64,000 bases of DNA. It comes from Stereocaulon alpinum (Eukaryota > Ascomycota > Lecanoromycetes > Lecanorales > Stereocaulaceae). Made by a program: the position numbers and the translations under genes. The notes beneath the pieces were generated by a model. It saw nothing but the letters and a program-made list of their open reading frames with translations, ran no database searches and had not been told where the DNA came from. Positions 10,621 through 21,592 of the stretch are shown here, one piece after another; the stretch's first letter is position 1, and each line of letters starts with the position of its first letter. The stretch covers positions 456,911-520,910 of the forward strand of contig JAEUBA010000011.1 of NCBI GenBank assembly GCA_018257865.1, given 5' to 3'.

Positions 10621-12232
10621 ATGGTTACTGCTAGCTTATCTCTTCCTGACCGCCTAGCAGCATGGTGTGTCACCTGCCTAGCTGCAGTAAGACAGATCTC
10701 TCTCCCACTCTTCGACAGCTGCAGTTGCGAATATACTAAATTCATTTGCGCAGTCAATCGTCTACGTACTAGCAAAAGGGCTTTACAATGTCTATCTCCA
10801 CCCTCTCTCCAGGTTTCCCGGCCCTCGATTTGCCGCAGCAACCAAGATCCCCATCGCTGCTGCATCCTGGGACGGAACCTTGCCGCACTGGCTGCTTTCA
10901 TTGCATGAGAGATACTCCAGCGAGGTTATACGTATATCGCCAGACGAGCTGTCCATAATCTCCCCTGGCGCCTGGAAAGATATCTACGCCCACGAAGCAG
11001 GCCGTACTCCCTTTCCAAGAGATCTAGGCATCTACACTGGTTTCAATAGCATAGTAACTGCAGATGATGCCGATCATAGCCGAATGCGCAGAGTGCTCAG
11101 CCATGCGTTCTCCGATAAAGCGTTGCATGAGCAAGAGCCTCTGCTTCAGATGCATGTGCAGGAACTCATCGATGGTTTGAAGAAGGCAAGCGATGGCTCA
11201 TTGAAGGGAGAAGTCAATATGGTGAGTTGGTTTCGATGGACTACAATGGACGTTATTGGCGACCTCGCATTCGGCGAATCTTTTGGCTGCTTGAAGAACA
11301 CTAAATTCCATTCCTGGGTGGCGAGCCTAGCGTCTAGCATCAAGATTGTCGTCATAGCAAGCATCACGCTCCGCTTTCCACCTCTCCAGAAACTTCTTCG
11401 CCTACTACTTGTCTCCAAGAGTCTGCGTCGTGCAAGGGATGACCATGGACGCTTATCAGCCGAGACACTTGAGCGTCGAATGGAACTTGGTACGAGTAGC
11501 GAACGAAAAGATTTCATGACGTATATCCTTGCGCACAACGAGGCGGGCAAAGCGGGCTTGACGAATCAAGAATTACACGACAACGCAACTACGATGATCG
11601 GAGCCGGGAGTGAGACTACAGCTGCATTACTGAGTGGGATGATCTGGTTTGCATTGAAGAATCCAGAATGCTTGGCTAGGGTTCAAGCGGAGGTACGCGA
11701 GGCATGTAAGGTGAAGGAAGATATCAACGCTCAAGTTCTTGGAGAACTAGAGTATTTCAACGCCTTCATCAATGAGGTTTTCCGCATCTATCCCACAGGT
11801 GTGGCAGGCCAACCCCGCCGCGCCCCACCAGAAGGTGCGGTGGTATGCGGTCATTACATACCAGGCGGAACGGGCATTCAGATGAACCAATTCGCGGTCA
11901 ATCATTATCCTGCCAACTTCTCGTCGCCGGAGATATTTGCGCCAGAGCGATGGCTTGTCGATGCCACCAATGGGGGCGACAGTCGGTGGGCTGGGGACAA
12001 AAGAGAGGTGCTTCAGCCTTTTGGTGTCGGGCCGAGAAATTGTATTGGGAAGAATCTTGCGCTCACGGAGTTGAGGCTAGTTTTTGCGCGGATGGTGTGG
12101 GAGTTCGACGTTGAGTTGGGGGAGGAGATGATGGAGGGCAACGGTAGGGGAGGGAACTGGGCGGATCAGAGGTGCTGGATGACTTGGTGGCAGCCGCCGC
12201 TTTGGGTGAGGTTGATTCCGAGGTGGGATTGA
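10621..12232 (+). CDS. Cytochrome P450 monooxygenase
   Basis: Exons 10621-10686 and 10754-12232 encode 514 residues, the usual length of a fungal microsomal P450. The 67-nt intron (GTAAGA...GCGCAG, branch-like ACTAA) separates a 22-residue N-terminus from the rest. Splicing completes the membrane anchor (AAWCVTCLAASIVYVLAKG) followed by the Pro-rich hinge HPLSRFPGPRF. Catalytic features are intact: the I-helix AGSETT near residue 306, the ExxR motif ENxR-type E-V-F-R near 363-366, PERW near 419, and the haem loop FGVGPRNCIG at 445-454 with the Cys ligand about 452. It would act at the ER with a P450 reductase. Overall it resembles the CYP65-like (isotrichodermin C-15 hydroxylase-like) group, but the substrate is unknown. 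No biosynthetic genes lie beside it, so a cluster role is not supported. Confidence 0.93.
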
Positions 12233-12795
12233 AATATCGCATTCAGAAATCGTGGTCCTCAAGCTCTTATTTCAGTAAGCGTCTTTTGATTGAAACTCTT
12301 TGATAAGGTGGTTTATGTTTACTAACGGCTTGTATTACTCCTATTTTGCTCATTTGTTGATTTACCTGTCATGCCGATTAGTCTTGGACTTCTGCCCAGA
12401 TGTCAATCAAGATTCCTTCATCATGAATTAAAGCATTCTTCCGATTCACAACACATCATCTCCACAAAATCTGAGATATCTTCAAAGATGAATATAGGAT
12501 TCAGTCCTGCTCCCGTGGCAATGGCGATGCCTTGCTGAAAAGTGTTTGTAATTTTGGAACTGCGAGCGAAAGAGCTGTATGCTTAACATGTGACTGCTGA
12601 ACACATCGGTCGAGTGACAGTAAGCGTCGAACGACAATCTCATCATTGAGCCATCATTTTCTGGGTACTTCAAAGTGACCGTGAACGACGGCTGGGAAGC
12701 GGGGTAATAACACAAGACCGTTGTAACACCATAATAATACATATCTACTAATATACAGCCATACCCTCCTCTTCCTTTTCTGCTTCTTCACCAAT
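12233..12795. other. Intergenic, no gene seen
   Basis: AT-moderate sequence between the P450 stop and a tandem repeat. Nothing recognised. Confidence 0.3.
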
Positions 12796-12940
12796 CTCTC
12801 CCCTCTCTACCACAATTCTCTAGGCTCTTCCATCACCATTCTAACCCAAAGCATTCCCAACCCTCTCCCCTCTCTACCACAATTCTCTAGGCTCTTCCAT
12901 CACCATTCTAACCCAAAGCATTCCCAACCCTCTCCCCTCT
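12796..12940 (+). repeat. Tandem duplication, 67-bp period, in a 5' leader
   Basis: Two near-identical copies of a pyrimidine-rich 67-bp unit plus a partial third (unit contains CTCTCTACCACAATTCTCTA). It ends about 60 bp before the ATG at 13004, so it probably lies in the 5' UTR or core promoter of that gene. CT-rich leaders are common near fungal start sites. Confidence 0.85.
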
Positions 12941-13003
12941 CCACCTCCCAAAAACAACAAACAACCATCACCACCCACCCTCCCAACCTCCCCACCATCC
13001 GAA

Positions 13004-13720
13004 ATGTCTCTCCACAACCTCCCCTACGCCCGCGGCATGATCCGCCACGCAGACACCAGCTACAGCCTCCCAGCCCCAATAACCGAATACACCAACATCG
13101 AAAAATACCGTGACGAAAACGCCCTCTACCTCCATCACATCGCCCTCCCCGAACTAGACGTCGGGCCGAATCCCAAGCACAAATTCTATTCCCACGCCAT
13201 GGATTTCCACCGATCGGATGCACGCGAGCGTACGAAGTGGCGTGGGAACATCGAGCGTCGTCGTGCTCGTAATGACCATCACTATGCTGTGGAAGGCTCG
13301 TTGCGCTTTCGCCATGTTAGGCTGCGGAATTCTGTGTCGAGTGGAGATATGGCTTGGACGTTTTCGAGCGCGCTTGATGAGATTCAAGCTAGGCTTGCGG
13401 ATCTGAGGAAGAGTATTGACGATGTTGATAGTGCTGTTCGGGAAGCTCGGCAGTTGTGCTTGTTGTGTGGTAGAGGCCTTGAGGACCGCGTCCTTGCTGC
13501 ATACTCCCGGGAAGATGTTAGCGATGGTAGAGTAGAAAAGAAGGAGGCGGATCAAAATTCTATGGCAGACACTGTAGCTGGAGGAGGAGTCGTGGCTGAA
13601 GGGGGTAGCGGTGTGGAGATTGAGAGTGAGAGGGTCCGCGATGGGCAGGATGCGGAGGGCTACGAGATTGTGGGTGGTGGTGAGGGGAAGAAGAGTGAGC
13701 AGATGGAGACTTGTAAATGA
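13004..13720 (+). CDS. Unrecognised 238-residue protein with coiled coil
   Basis: A single exon with a good start context (ccgaaATGTC). The N-terminal half is conserved-looking and rich in Tyr, His and Asn (SLHNLPYARGMIRHADTSY). Residues about 120-150 form a probable coiled coil (SSALDEIQARLADLRKSIDD) followed by CLLCGRG, a single CxxC. The last 70 residues are acidic, Gly-rich and disordered. No signal peptide or membrane helix. Synonymous codon choice shifts from C-ending at the 5' end to G-rich at the 3' end. Function unknown. A 67-bp tandem duplication precedes it. Confidence 0.65.
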   Translation: MSLHNLPYARGMIRHADTSYSLPAPITEYTNIEKYRDENALYLHHIALPELDVGPNPKHKFYSHAMDFHRSDARERTKWRGNIERRRARNDHHYAVEGSLRFRHVRLRNSVSSGDMAWTFSSALDEIQARLADLRKSIDDVDSAVREARQLCLLCGRGLEDRVLAAYSREDVSDGRVEKKEADQNSMADTVAGGGVVAEGGSGVEIESERVRDGQDAEGYEIVGGGEGKKSEQMETCK

Positions 13721-15041
13721 GATATCTAGCTGTTGGTGCTGAGATGTAGAGTTGCGGGTGGGTATTGTGGGAAAGTGGAGGAGATGGTGCTTTGGGGTTG
13801 GTAGTAGATAATTTTGGCAGGAGAACGAGGCGATCGTCTACCGTGACGATCTTTGTCTCGAGCACGGAGTGATGTTTTGGAAAGAGTTGCAGGTGCACCG
13901 ACCATAGAGGTGAGAGGTTTGATTACGATCAATCAAAAAGCTTATGCGTTCCCATGTTAGGATCTATGAATGCTTTTCCGTACGGTCCAACGCGTTGCCT
14001 CTCATCGCTAGTCTTTTCCCCGGCGTAGCTCCCCAAGCGGTTTACCGCGAGACCACGGAACTTTCAGCAATCACCCCGACGACTCCTACTAGCTTTCTAG
14101 CCCCAGCCTGGGAATATGCCTTCCAGCTGATGGAGAACGCAATAGCTAGTAGAAACCTGAGCTTTTCCTTAGCCCATGCCGCTGGTCAGCTTTGGATATG
14201 GGTTATGCGTAGATCCCTGTTGATGGTACGTCGAGGCTGTAGATTGGGGAAGTAGTATGTATACGTTTACGTCACTAGGTAAGGTCTGCAAAAGGGTCAA
14301 GTGGGAAGGATCTAATTTTTGGGCCAGGAATCTTCGTCTGTGATGCGTAGTATTTGCGGTTTACTTTGATCACGTGCGTATGTTTGAAGCTTTTTATCTT
14401 CTTGTGTGGCATCGGTTTTGCGATGGTCAACGGTTTTTCTTGCTCCTACAGTCAAGTGATAAGGCTTGAAACGATTGATGGCGGTCCAACTACTTCGAAG
14501 GTATGCTACTAAGGCGGACTTTTACTGGCGTCTATCTTTAAAGCAGTGATAATCACTGGGGTACAATTCATGGACCACTTCGAGTTCGATTACGATTGGA
14601 TTGACCTCACATTGGAAGGGATACTAAAAATGATTGATGTGACAAAATTGCCACATTTTATTGTTGCGTCGTGTGCCACAAGGTGGGTGGAGGCGAACAG
14701 GGATTTCATGAGCAATGGGATTGACATCATCTGACCGAAACCTTCAGCCTCTGATCTGGTTGGGCCTTATACGTCGCAGGTCTATCGGCTATCAACACTC
14801 CATGGTCGCAAGTGCCAATACTCTAAAAATCCTTCTCGTGACCGAACGTCTTTTCTTGCAGATCATTCGCATTTCTGCATCCAAGCAACCCTGGCTCCTA
14901 TCCATCTACTAATTCTTTCACACTGGGCCTCAACTACAACGTCAAAGCTTGTAGTCAAAGGTGGGTCGGAGTCCCAACATATGTAACATTATCTATCGCT
15001 AATCTTTTGTCGTAGATTCGGTCATACTCCAGGTTTCTACA
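13721..15041. other. Intergenic, no gene recognised
   Basis: Frames at 13944-14255 and 14546-14734 lack any family signal or good context. Nothing else seen. Confidence 0.3.
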
Positions 15042-15727
15042 ATGCCCCAACGCTCAGGCCTTCCTGTGCGCGTGAGTACCGAGCCCACCTCCACCATCGA
15101 CCCCGCAATCCAGAGCCTCCTAGCAGAACGTCGCCGCAGGCTTGATGGTGACAAGAGGCAGAAAGATGCAGCCGAGAAAGCCGAGAGAGTGGCCAAAGCT
15201 CACGCCCGCCACGAAGCAATGCTCGCTGCTCCCGAATCTGCCCAGGCGAAACAAGCGAAGTACGCTCACGAGACTAAAGAGAAATTGCGGCAAGAGAAGC
15301 TTGAGAAAGAGAGAATCCTGAAGAAGATTGCGGCCGACAGAACTGCACGTAAGGAGCATGAGGATCAGAGGAAGACTGTAGCTGCTCATGAGAATCGGCG
15401 GACTGCTGGTGGTGCTCTTGCGTCTGGTGAGTCAACTACCCTTGTTCTCAAACCACCATCCACACTGCGGCTCTAGAGCTTGAGAGGTATCAAATCGCTC
15501 TGGCAAGTCTCCAACCAGCTTTCCCAGATATTGGTGCTAAGACAGCCCTGCAGGTTATGTCACTCGCAGCGATCGCCGTAACCCCACGGATACCAGCCTC
15601 AGGTCTAGGGCCATTGACCGCAGTGAGTATGTGTTTAGATGACGGGTTCGACGATGGCTACTACCTCTCTGGTACAATTCTCCTGCCTCTATTCGTCTTC
15701 TTGTTCTTAGTGACGCATTGCATCTAG
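15042..15727 (+). pseudogene. UBX/PUB-like protein gene, apparently damaged
   Basis: Exons 15042-15426 and 15477-15727 (intron GTGAGT...CTCTAG) give a 211-residue frame; an alternative second intron (GTGAGT at 15623 to TTCTTAG) would end it at 15713 with 177 residues. The N-terminal part has the charged helix typical of UBXN1-type UBX proteins (QAKQAKYAHETKEKLRQEKL, then ILKKIAADRTARKEHEDQRK). After the intron LERYQIALASLQPAFPDIG and KTALQ resemble the start of a PUB domain (p97/Cdc48 binding). The expected continuation appears in another frame (RRNPTDTSLRSRAI at about 15575-15620), which implies a one-base frameshift. No UBX domain follows. The domain reading is from pattern memory and needs a profile search. 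It may be a pseudogene or a truncated regulator. Confidence 0.45.
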
Positions 15728-16337
15728 CGTCTGAGCACCGAGAATTAGCCCAAGAATGACAGGGTTGGTCAACACTCGATATCACCATGTCGAAACTACT
15801 ACCCTTCGTGATGTTATTGTGACGATCTGATGCAAACCTTCATCACTTGATTGATATCAGGGCGTGTAATCTGACTGAGAGGAGTACGATGAGCCAAATT
15901 AATCCTAGTCGCCAAGTAGCTAGCTTTTGCTATCCTTCCACAAGTGTCCATTCCGCTCTGCAGGTAGATACTTTCCACAATTTTTCCCACACACACAGAG
16001 TAATTTAAAAATAGAATCTTAGACTCTTCCCTAGCGCGAAAGAGTCACGTGCGTAGGAGCCCACGTAATTCGGTATCACCATGGCCTTATGGTAGCGATT
16101 GTTCCATGTTTCAAATTCATGTTCCAGCTCTGCATCATCTAAAAAAGGCATGACCCCTGTCACCTGTTCCAGCACAGCAAAAGCTCGATTCTAGTCACTT
16201 CTCTTATTTATATAATTCTAACCTAAGCCCAAGATATTGGTAAGAGTCTTCCCACCTCCAGAACGATATTCATCTGGCTATCAGTTGGCCAGTCGAACAG
16301 CACCAAAATCACTCGAACCCGACCTTCAATCACAGCA
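15728..16337. other. Intergenic, no gene seen
   Basis: Nothing recognised. The right end would be the promoter and leader of the gene at 16338. Confidence 0.3.
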
Positions 16338-17022
16338 ATGTCTCGTCGATCGACCAATTACGGAACTTCTGTTCCATCCTTACATTCCCCAGAGAGTAGA
16401 TCAAGCGAGTCTCCAATGAGCGAAGGAGAGAAGTATCATCGAGGGTTGCAACATGCAACGCAAAGGAAACAAGATGCGCGAGCAAATACCAATAACTATC
16501 GACAGTGTAGGTTCTCCGGGCAAGAAGGCTTCAGCGGTTCAATGACTTGGAAATTCAGACTCTACAATCCGGAACCTGCATTTCGATCGCAGAGAACACG
16601 AACAGAAGACAAGAGAGTGCCGCCATGAAGAGCAATACCAGGAGGAGGATAACCGCTTCAACGGTTCATTGACTGCTAATGGCCTTATGAACAACGTCCC
16701 TTCTCCTCTTCGCCCGAAAGGCGGTCCAGAGTCCTCTTCTCCGACGGAGCAAACGCTCTTCGAATACCCTTACAGGACAAACACCTTTCCTAACCGACCA
16801 CCGAACCCATACGAAGCCTCATCCTCCCAGTACCATCGACAGCCCGTGAAACAGGACCGAATTATTGATCGTCGTGATACAGCGTCTTTCAGGAGTGGTC
16901 CTGGTATTGCCAGGAGCGGTACTTCTTACAGCACGAGCTCGTTTGGAAGTGGTCGCTCGACGCCTCCAATGAGTTTGGAACAGCTCGAGGATGAAGAATG
17001 GGCTGAAGACCTAAGGGATTAA
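16338..17022 (+). CDS. Unrecognised Ser/Arg-rich disordered protein, two exons
   Basis: I propose exons 16338-16506 and 16559-17022, 210 residues. The 52-nt intron (GTAGGT...ATTCAG) joins NNYRQ in phase to STIRNLHFDRREHEQ and bypasses a frame that stops at 16628. The product is rich in Ser, Arg, Pro and Asn, with a charged helical centre (EHEQKTRECRHEEQYQEE) and an acidic C-terminus (MSLEQLEDEEWAEDLRD). There is no signal peptide, membrane helix or known domain. Composition resembles the neighbouring low-complexity genes to the right, but no sequence motif is clearly shared. Function unknown. Confidence 0.6.
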
Positions 17023-18229
17023 GGAAACAACCGTCCAGTTGTGCAGTGGCTGGTAGCCGCATAGGATACGTTGGCGTTTCATGAGACATGCAACCTAGGG
17101 AAAGTATGCCTTTGTGCTCCATGGTCATGCTTTCCTGTATTGTGCAGGTACCAGTGTACCATTAAGTCTTTCTCATGTTATACTTCATAGCGTTACTGCG
17201 GCCACTGCCTTTCGTTCCGACTTTATAACTCAAAGCTTTTCTATCTCTAGTATGTTCGGTATGTTGTAAGATGGAACTTCTGTCTCCAAAGAAAATCATT
17301 GAATGTTATACGTATACCTACATCACGCTGCCAGTGTCAAAAGAGAGGAGATCAGCTTTCATCGGTTTGGTCTACGCTACCGCGCGCACTATAATTCATG
17401 AGTGTTCAGATGAGGTGCGATTGCATGTATCGCCATGACAAAGTCGGACGATTGGCGACTCGAATATTACATGTCATCATTCCTCAGCTTCAAAGAGACT
17501 CACTTAACCATATGAGTATACAAAGAGTATTTCACTATCGCTCTTCGTTGCTTGTCAGTCAAGATCTCGGTTCTACACTGCAACCTTAGGATTATGTCCT
17601 AGCTGGCTTATGTTCGTCCGTCTATAGCCAAGGTGTAGATCAACTACCTGATCTTTTTATCGTAGCAGTCAACCCGAGCCGATAGGTGTCTGCTACAGCT
17701 CCATAGCCCTAGCGGAGAAACCCAGCAATTATCTCCACTACGCCAATGAGTCCTACGTACACGTTGATATCGACTTTTCACAGATGTTGTCACCAGAGAC
17801 TAGACTTCTTGATTGCCTGGAATTCAACGGCCTGATCCATCGCATTGTCAAGAACAGTAGGCGTCTTTTAACACAATTGACTGCGTAAGTCAAAGAAACA
17901 AAGACACGTTGTCTGACATTTCGTTGCCTCGAGACTTGATATAACAGAACTATGCCCCTATCGACTGTTCTATTTCGCACAAAGAGGTAGGACACAGCCT
18001 TGGACTCTTCGACACATTGAGAACACATACTATGGCCGCCACAGAGGAATGTGTTATATGCTTGCGCGAGAAAGTCTCTCGCTATTCGTTTAACTTTCTT
18101 CTTTCCATCACACCTGACCCTCCCACCGCAGCATCAAGAGCCTTTCTACATCACAGTAGCGGTCCAGAACTTACACTCCCAAAACATTGAAATCTTTCAT
18201 AGGGACAACATCTCAATCATATCGACAAC
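17023..18229. other. Intergenic with one exon-like stretch
   Basis: A plus-strand frame open from 17652 to 17885 ends at a perfect donor GTAAGT (17884) and reads like protein (SSIALAEKPSNYLHYANESY, LLDCLEFNGLIHRIVKNSRR). Splicing to ATAACAG would add about 14 residues before a stop. I could not find a matching start exon, so this may be part of a small spliced gene or a relic. The rest shows no gene; the right end is the CT-rich leader of the gene at 18230. Confidence 0.25.
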
Positions 18230-19132
18230 ATGAATAGCCGTCGGAGTGGAGGGCGACGTAGTGTCGTTCCTGGCTCGCCACACCGTGGTGGCTTTGATCG
18301 CTTTGCTCATCTACCTCTGGGACATCCATTCCGAGGCGCCACGACGCTACCTCAGAATCCTATGGGGCCGCCAGGGTACAACGTCCACGGTATGGGGCTG
18401 CCGGAAATTGCGTTCATGGGCGGTCCTGTTGAGGTAGCACCCGGCTTCGGCGTTCCTAGACACCAATTGCATGATCCCAATCCTGGAGACCCCAATATGC
18501 CATCGCTTGTAGCGAGGCACGTCAACGGCATGTCCGACCAAGATTACAACTATCATGTGCAGCAACTACAGAGCAGATCTAGCCGTCAGCAGTCTCCTCA
18601 GCAGCTACTTGACAAGCTTGTCCAGACCGAACTCGGAGGCGCTGCGATGGGCAAATACTACCACTACTGTCCCGGAAAGCTCGATCATCGTGGTAATCCT
18701 AGTCCTCGCTGCGACCATAGTGACCCTTTTGGTGGCGATGGCTTCAACCGCGACGGTTTCTGCCCCTATGGTGGACAGCGAAATCCGAAGGCGACTCAAC
18801 ACAATCGACAGTCTGCGCAGGGTGGACAGGCTCGTGGCGGACCTGCGCAAGGCGGGCCTACTCGTGGAGGGTCTGCTCCTAATGGGTTCCCGCCTCTTAG
18901 TCCACTGGGAGATCCAGTCTATGGAGGATCTGGTCTTGGCGGCGCTGCTCTTCCTGGACCTCTTGGAGGGTCTGCGTCCGGATCGTTCGGTTCCCGTAGG
19001 GTCCACTTCGAGAATGTTGGCGACGATGACTCGTCAGACCAAGGAGCAATGGGGCCTGACATGCCAACTCGTCGACCTGGCAATACAGATCGTCAGGGTG
19101 CCGAAGGTCCGGGGGGATGTTCAGTATCCTGA
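18230..19132 (+). CDS. Tandem-family member A (DPNP/CPGKLDHRG type)
   Basis: A single exon of 300 residues; start context atcgacaacATGAA. First of six head-to-tail paralogues. After a Gly/Pro-rich N-terminus it has HDPNPGDPN, then the family module PSLVARHVNGMSDQDYNYHV, then GKYYHYCPGKLDHRG and a Cys/His-containing segment ending DGFCPYGG. The YYH-x-CPGKLDHRG block is shared almost exactly with member B. The C-terminal half is Gly/Gln/Pro-rich with repeats such as ARGGPAQGGPTRGG, and looks disordered. No signal peptide or membrane helix. The conserved Cys and His residues could bind a metal, but no known zinc-finger pattern fits. Function unknown. Confidence 0.75.
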   Translation: MNSRRSGGRRSVVPGSPHRGGFDRFAHLPLGHPFRGATTLPQNPMGPPGYNVHGMGLPEIAFMGGPVEVAPGFGVPRHQLHDPNPGDPNMPSLVARHVNGMSDQDYNYHVQQLQSRSSRQQSPQQLLDKLVQTELGGAAMGKYYHYCPGKLDHRGNPSPRCDHSDPFGGDGFNRDGFCPYGGQRNPKATQHNRQSAQGGQARGGPAQGGPTRGGSAPNGFPPLSPLGDPVYGGSGLGGAALPGPLGGSASGSFGSRRVHFENVGDDDSSDQGAMGPDMPTRRPGNTDRQGAEGPGGCSVS

Positions 19133-19830
19133 TGTCTACGGATCGTCAGTATGATATTGAAGCTACTATCTTGACTATGAGGGAGCTTGTGAAATGACTG
19201 GTAAACAGAGATACACTTGTGGACATAGCAATGGTGAGAGGGTGCGCGTTCTATACATGCAAGTAGAACTTCAATAGTCTAGGACACTACAATGGGATAG
19301 ACTTACCATGCTGTGCTTCATACGGAATCAGAGCAAGCAAGTCTGCATTGCGTTTTTTCTTTCTGACCTGGCGCTGATCACACAACTTCCAAACTCAGCG
19401 AGCATCCATTATATTACAACCGTGAACATAGGAGTATGGTTGAATATGTCTGGAGTCCACTCAATCATGACCGATACATTACAACTAGGATGCTTGTTGT
19501 GAAACTACGCCTGACTATGAGTAGTACGATCACCCGTAGGTCTACCTCGTGTACCACTTGCCATGTACCGATATGATGAAATCTGGACTTGCTTCGCTCG
19601 TGATACAGGCAACAGATGGTAAGTAGATGTTTTTCCTTGTATGAAAGTGCAATTTTACTCACTTTGACTACGTGAGACCATGTGACGGTTCTCTTAAATT
19701 CCCCCAGTATTCAGGTCTTGTCACATCTGTGATACATATTCAATATATACCTGCTCTTTAGGACTTATCCTTCTCAACATCAACCCATTCGCTAGCTCAA
19801 CATCAGGCTGTACAAGCCCATCACCGCGTC
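19133..19830. other. Spacer between family members A and B
   Basis: No gene recognised. A TATA-like AATATATACC lies near 19741-19751, about 85 bp before the ATG of member B. Confidence 0.35.
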
Positions 19831-20838
19831 ATGTGTATATTAGAGCTAGTGAACAATCTCGGTGACAAAAGTAAGAGGGACAGAAGCTCCTCCCTGGGGT
19901 ATCCCAGGCCTCGACACTTCAACAACTACAATCCAGACCTTTATCCACGCCAAAGAATGCCGGCCGTTTCTCTCGTTGGACCGTTACCTTACGGTCTCGA
20001 ACCCATTCTCAGAGACGACCTCACGATTGACGACTTTCTTGTTTATATCGAACGCAGAAACCCCGCAACGGGTCGCCTTTTCCCTTATGATCCCAACCCC
20101 CGAGATCGAAATAAAGTTTCTCTGACAGCATCCTGGATCAACGAGATGACTGATGACGAATACGAGGCTGAAAAGCAATTCTACCTAAATCAACAAAGAC
20201 TTGAAGGCCGTGCTGTTGACGATGCTACTTTCGCCGCATCAATCCTCGCTGCGGTGAAGTTGGAAGGGACGAACGCTCAGATGAGGAGATACTACCATTT
20301 CTGTCCAGGGAAACTCGATCACCGTGGCCGATACAGGCCCGGCATCCATGCGGAAGGACCCTGCCCGTATCATCAGGAGATTTCACCAGCTACTCGAAAC
20401 GCACCTCGGAGCGAACGTCGAACAGAAACAGTTCAAAGTGGTCATAGATCTGCATCAAGACACACAAGCCGCCAACGGGATACAATCCAAGGAGACCGCC
20501 AGCCAAGAACAGCCCAAAGCAACCGCCGAGCACCAGGAGCTCCTAGTGGTCATCGATCAGAGGTACCTCAGTCTAGACGTCCAACCCAGCGAGCGGAGAA
20601 CCGCCGGCTGTCAGACATACCCGAGAGTAATCGCCAGTCAGCGCCCTCGCAGCGAGCAAGATCTCCTCCCATTGAAGCCCCACGTCGCCGTGCACAGAGC
20701 GAGATTCATGACAGGGATCCGCCTGCAGAGGCCAGTCGAGGGCGGAGTTTGCAGCCCCGGAGAGAAGTTGGCGCGATCATACCACCTCCTTCTCCAAGTT
20801 TGCGAGGCAACTCTCGTAGACGTCCTGGTGGTATATGA
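19831..20838 (+). CDS. Tandem-family member B (DPNP/CPGKLDHRG type)
   Basis: A single exon of 335 residues. The start at 19831 gives an N-terminus similar in length to member A; an internal ATG at 19957 is possible. Features in order: TIDDFLVYIERRN, YDPNPRDRNK, the module VSLTASWINEMTDDEYEAEK, a helix, then RRYYHFCPGKLDHRG and GPCPYHQ, all matching member A in order and spacing. The C-terminal 150 residues are Arg/Ser/Gln-rich with degenerate repeats of the SGHRSASRHTSRQ kind. No membrane or secretion signal. Its module is also close to that of member F (both contain DDEYEAEK). Function unknown. Confidence 0.75.
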   Translation: MCILELVNNLGDKSKRDRSSSLGYPRPRHFNNYNPDLYPRQRMPAVSLVGPLPYGLEPILRDDLTIDDFLVYIERRNPATGRLFPYDPNPRDRNKVSLTASWINEMTDDEYEAEKQFYLNQQRLEGRAVDDATFAASILAAVKLEGTNAQMRRYYHFCPGKLDHRGRYRPGIHAEGPCPYHQEISPATRNAPRSERRTETVQSGHRSASRHTSRQRDTIQGDRQPRTAQSNRRAPGAPSGHRSEVPQSRRPTQRAENRRLSDIPESNRQSAPSQRARSPPIEAPRRRAQSEIHDRDPPAEASRGRSLQPRREVGAIIPPPSPSLRGNSRRRPGGI

Positions 20839-21592
20839 CCTGAAGGTATGTCACATGGCGGCAGCTGTCTTCCCAGCACTGAGAGATCTGGATCTGAACA
20901 GCTTGTCTTATAATACTCTATCATGTGACAAAACGAATAAGGACTTCCTCCGATCGCCCATCCAATTGCTGAGAGGAGACCATAGAAATTAGCAAGCTGA
21001 TTGTGGCGTTCGTACACAGCGTTGTGGCAGGCGAAAATAATCACTTCGTAATTATCTTGGACAGTTGTACAATCTGTTTATTATTGGTTGGTGCGGGCAT
21101 TGCGTATTTTACATATGTGACAAATAGAACAACAGCAAACAGATCAGAATATCTATAAAGATCCGAAACCTCATTCTAAGAAAAAGCGAGTCGAGCAGAT
21201 GTGTTGTACCGTGCCAAAAAGGGTGCTGAATAGTTACATATAAAATTATATTATCACGAGAGTCCGCATTAGCCCTGTAGTACGTTCTCCATTGAGAGAT
21301 ACAAGATTCTGAGGTGGTACAGACAATATTATGCCGATTCGAATGAAACAGACGGAAACAGGTCACTTGAAAGCCATTCTTAACAAGTCACACGGTCCTG
21401 ATCCACCGATAGGTCGCCTTGAGTCATACCTCTGTTCCTGTGCCACTGCTAGTTTCGCAAGTCAGCGGATGGCGGTACGTCGGGGTCCCTACAAAAGGCT
21501 TCCACTTCCAAAGATCTTACTTTCTTCATCAAAGCTCCAAAACACACACCAGACATCTTAGAATCTTCAACCTCCTTCAACACTCTTTCAAA
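20839..21592. other. Spacer between family members B and C
   Basis: No gene recognised. The last 60 bp are the CT/AC-rich leader of member C. Confidence 0.3.

Noticed and set aside
10621..12232. P450 as part of a secondary-metabolite cluster
   Set aside because: No polyketide synthase, NRPS, terpene synthase, transporter or pathway regulator lies nearby.
13944..14734. Small plus-strand frames
   Set aside because: Composition and context look random; no family resemblance.
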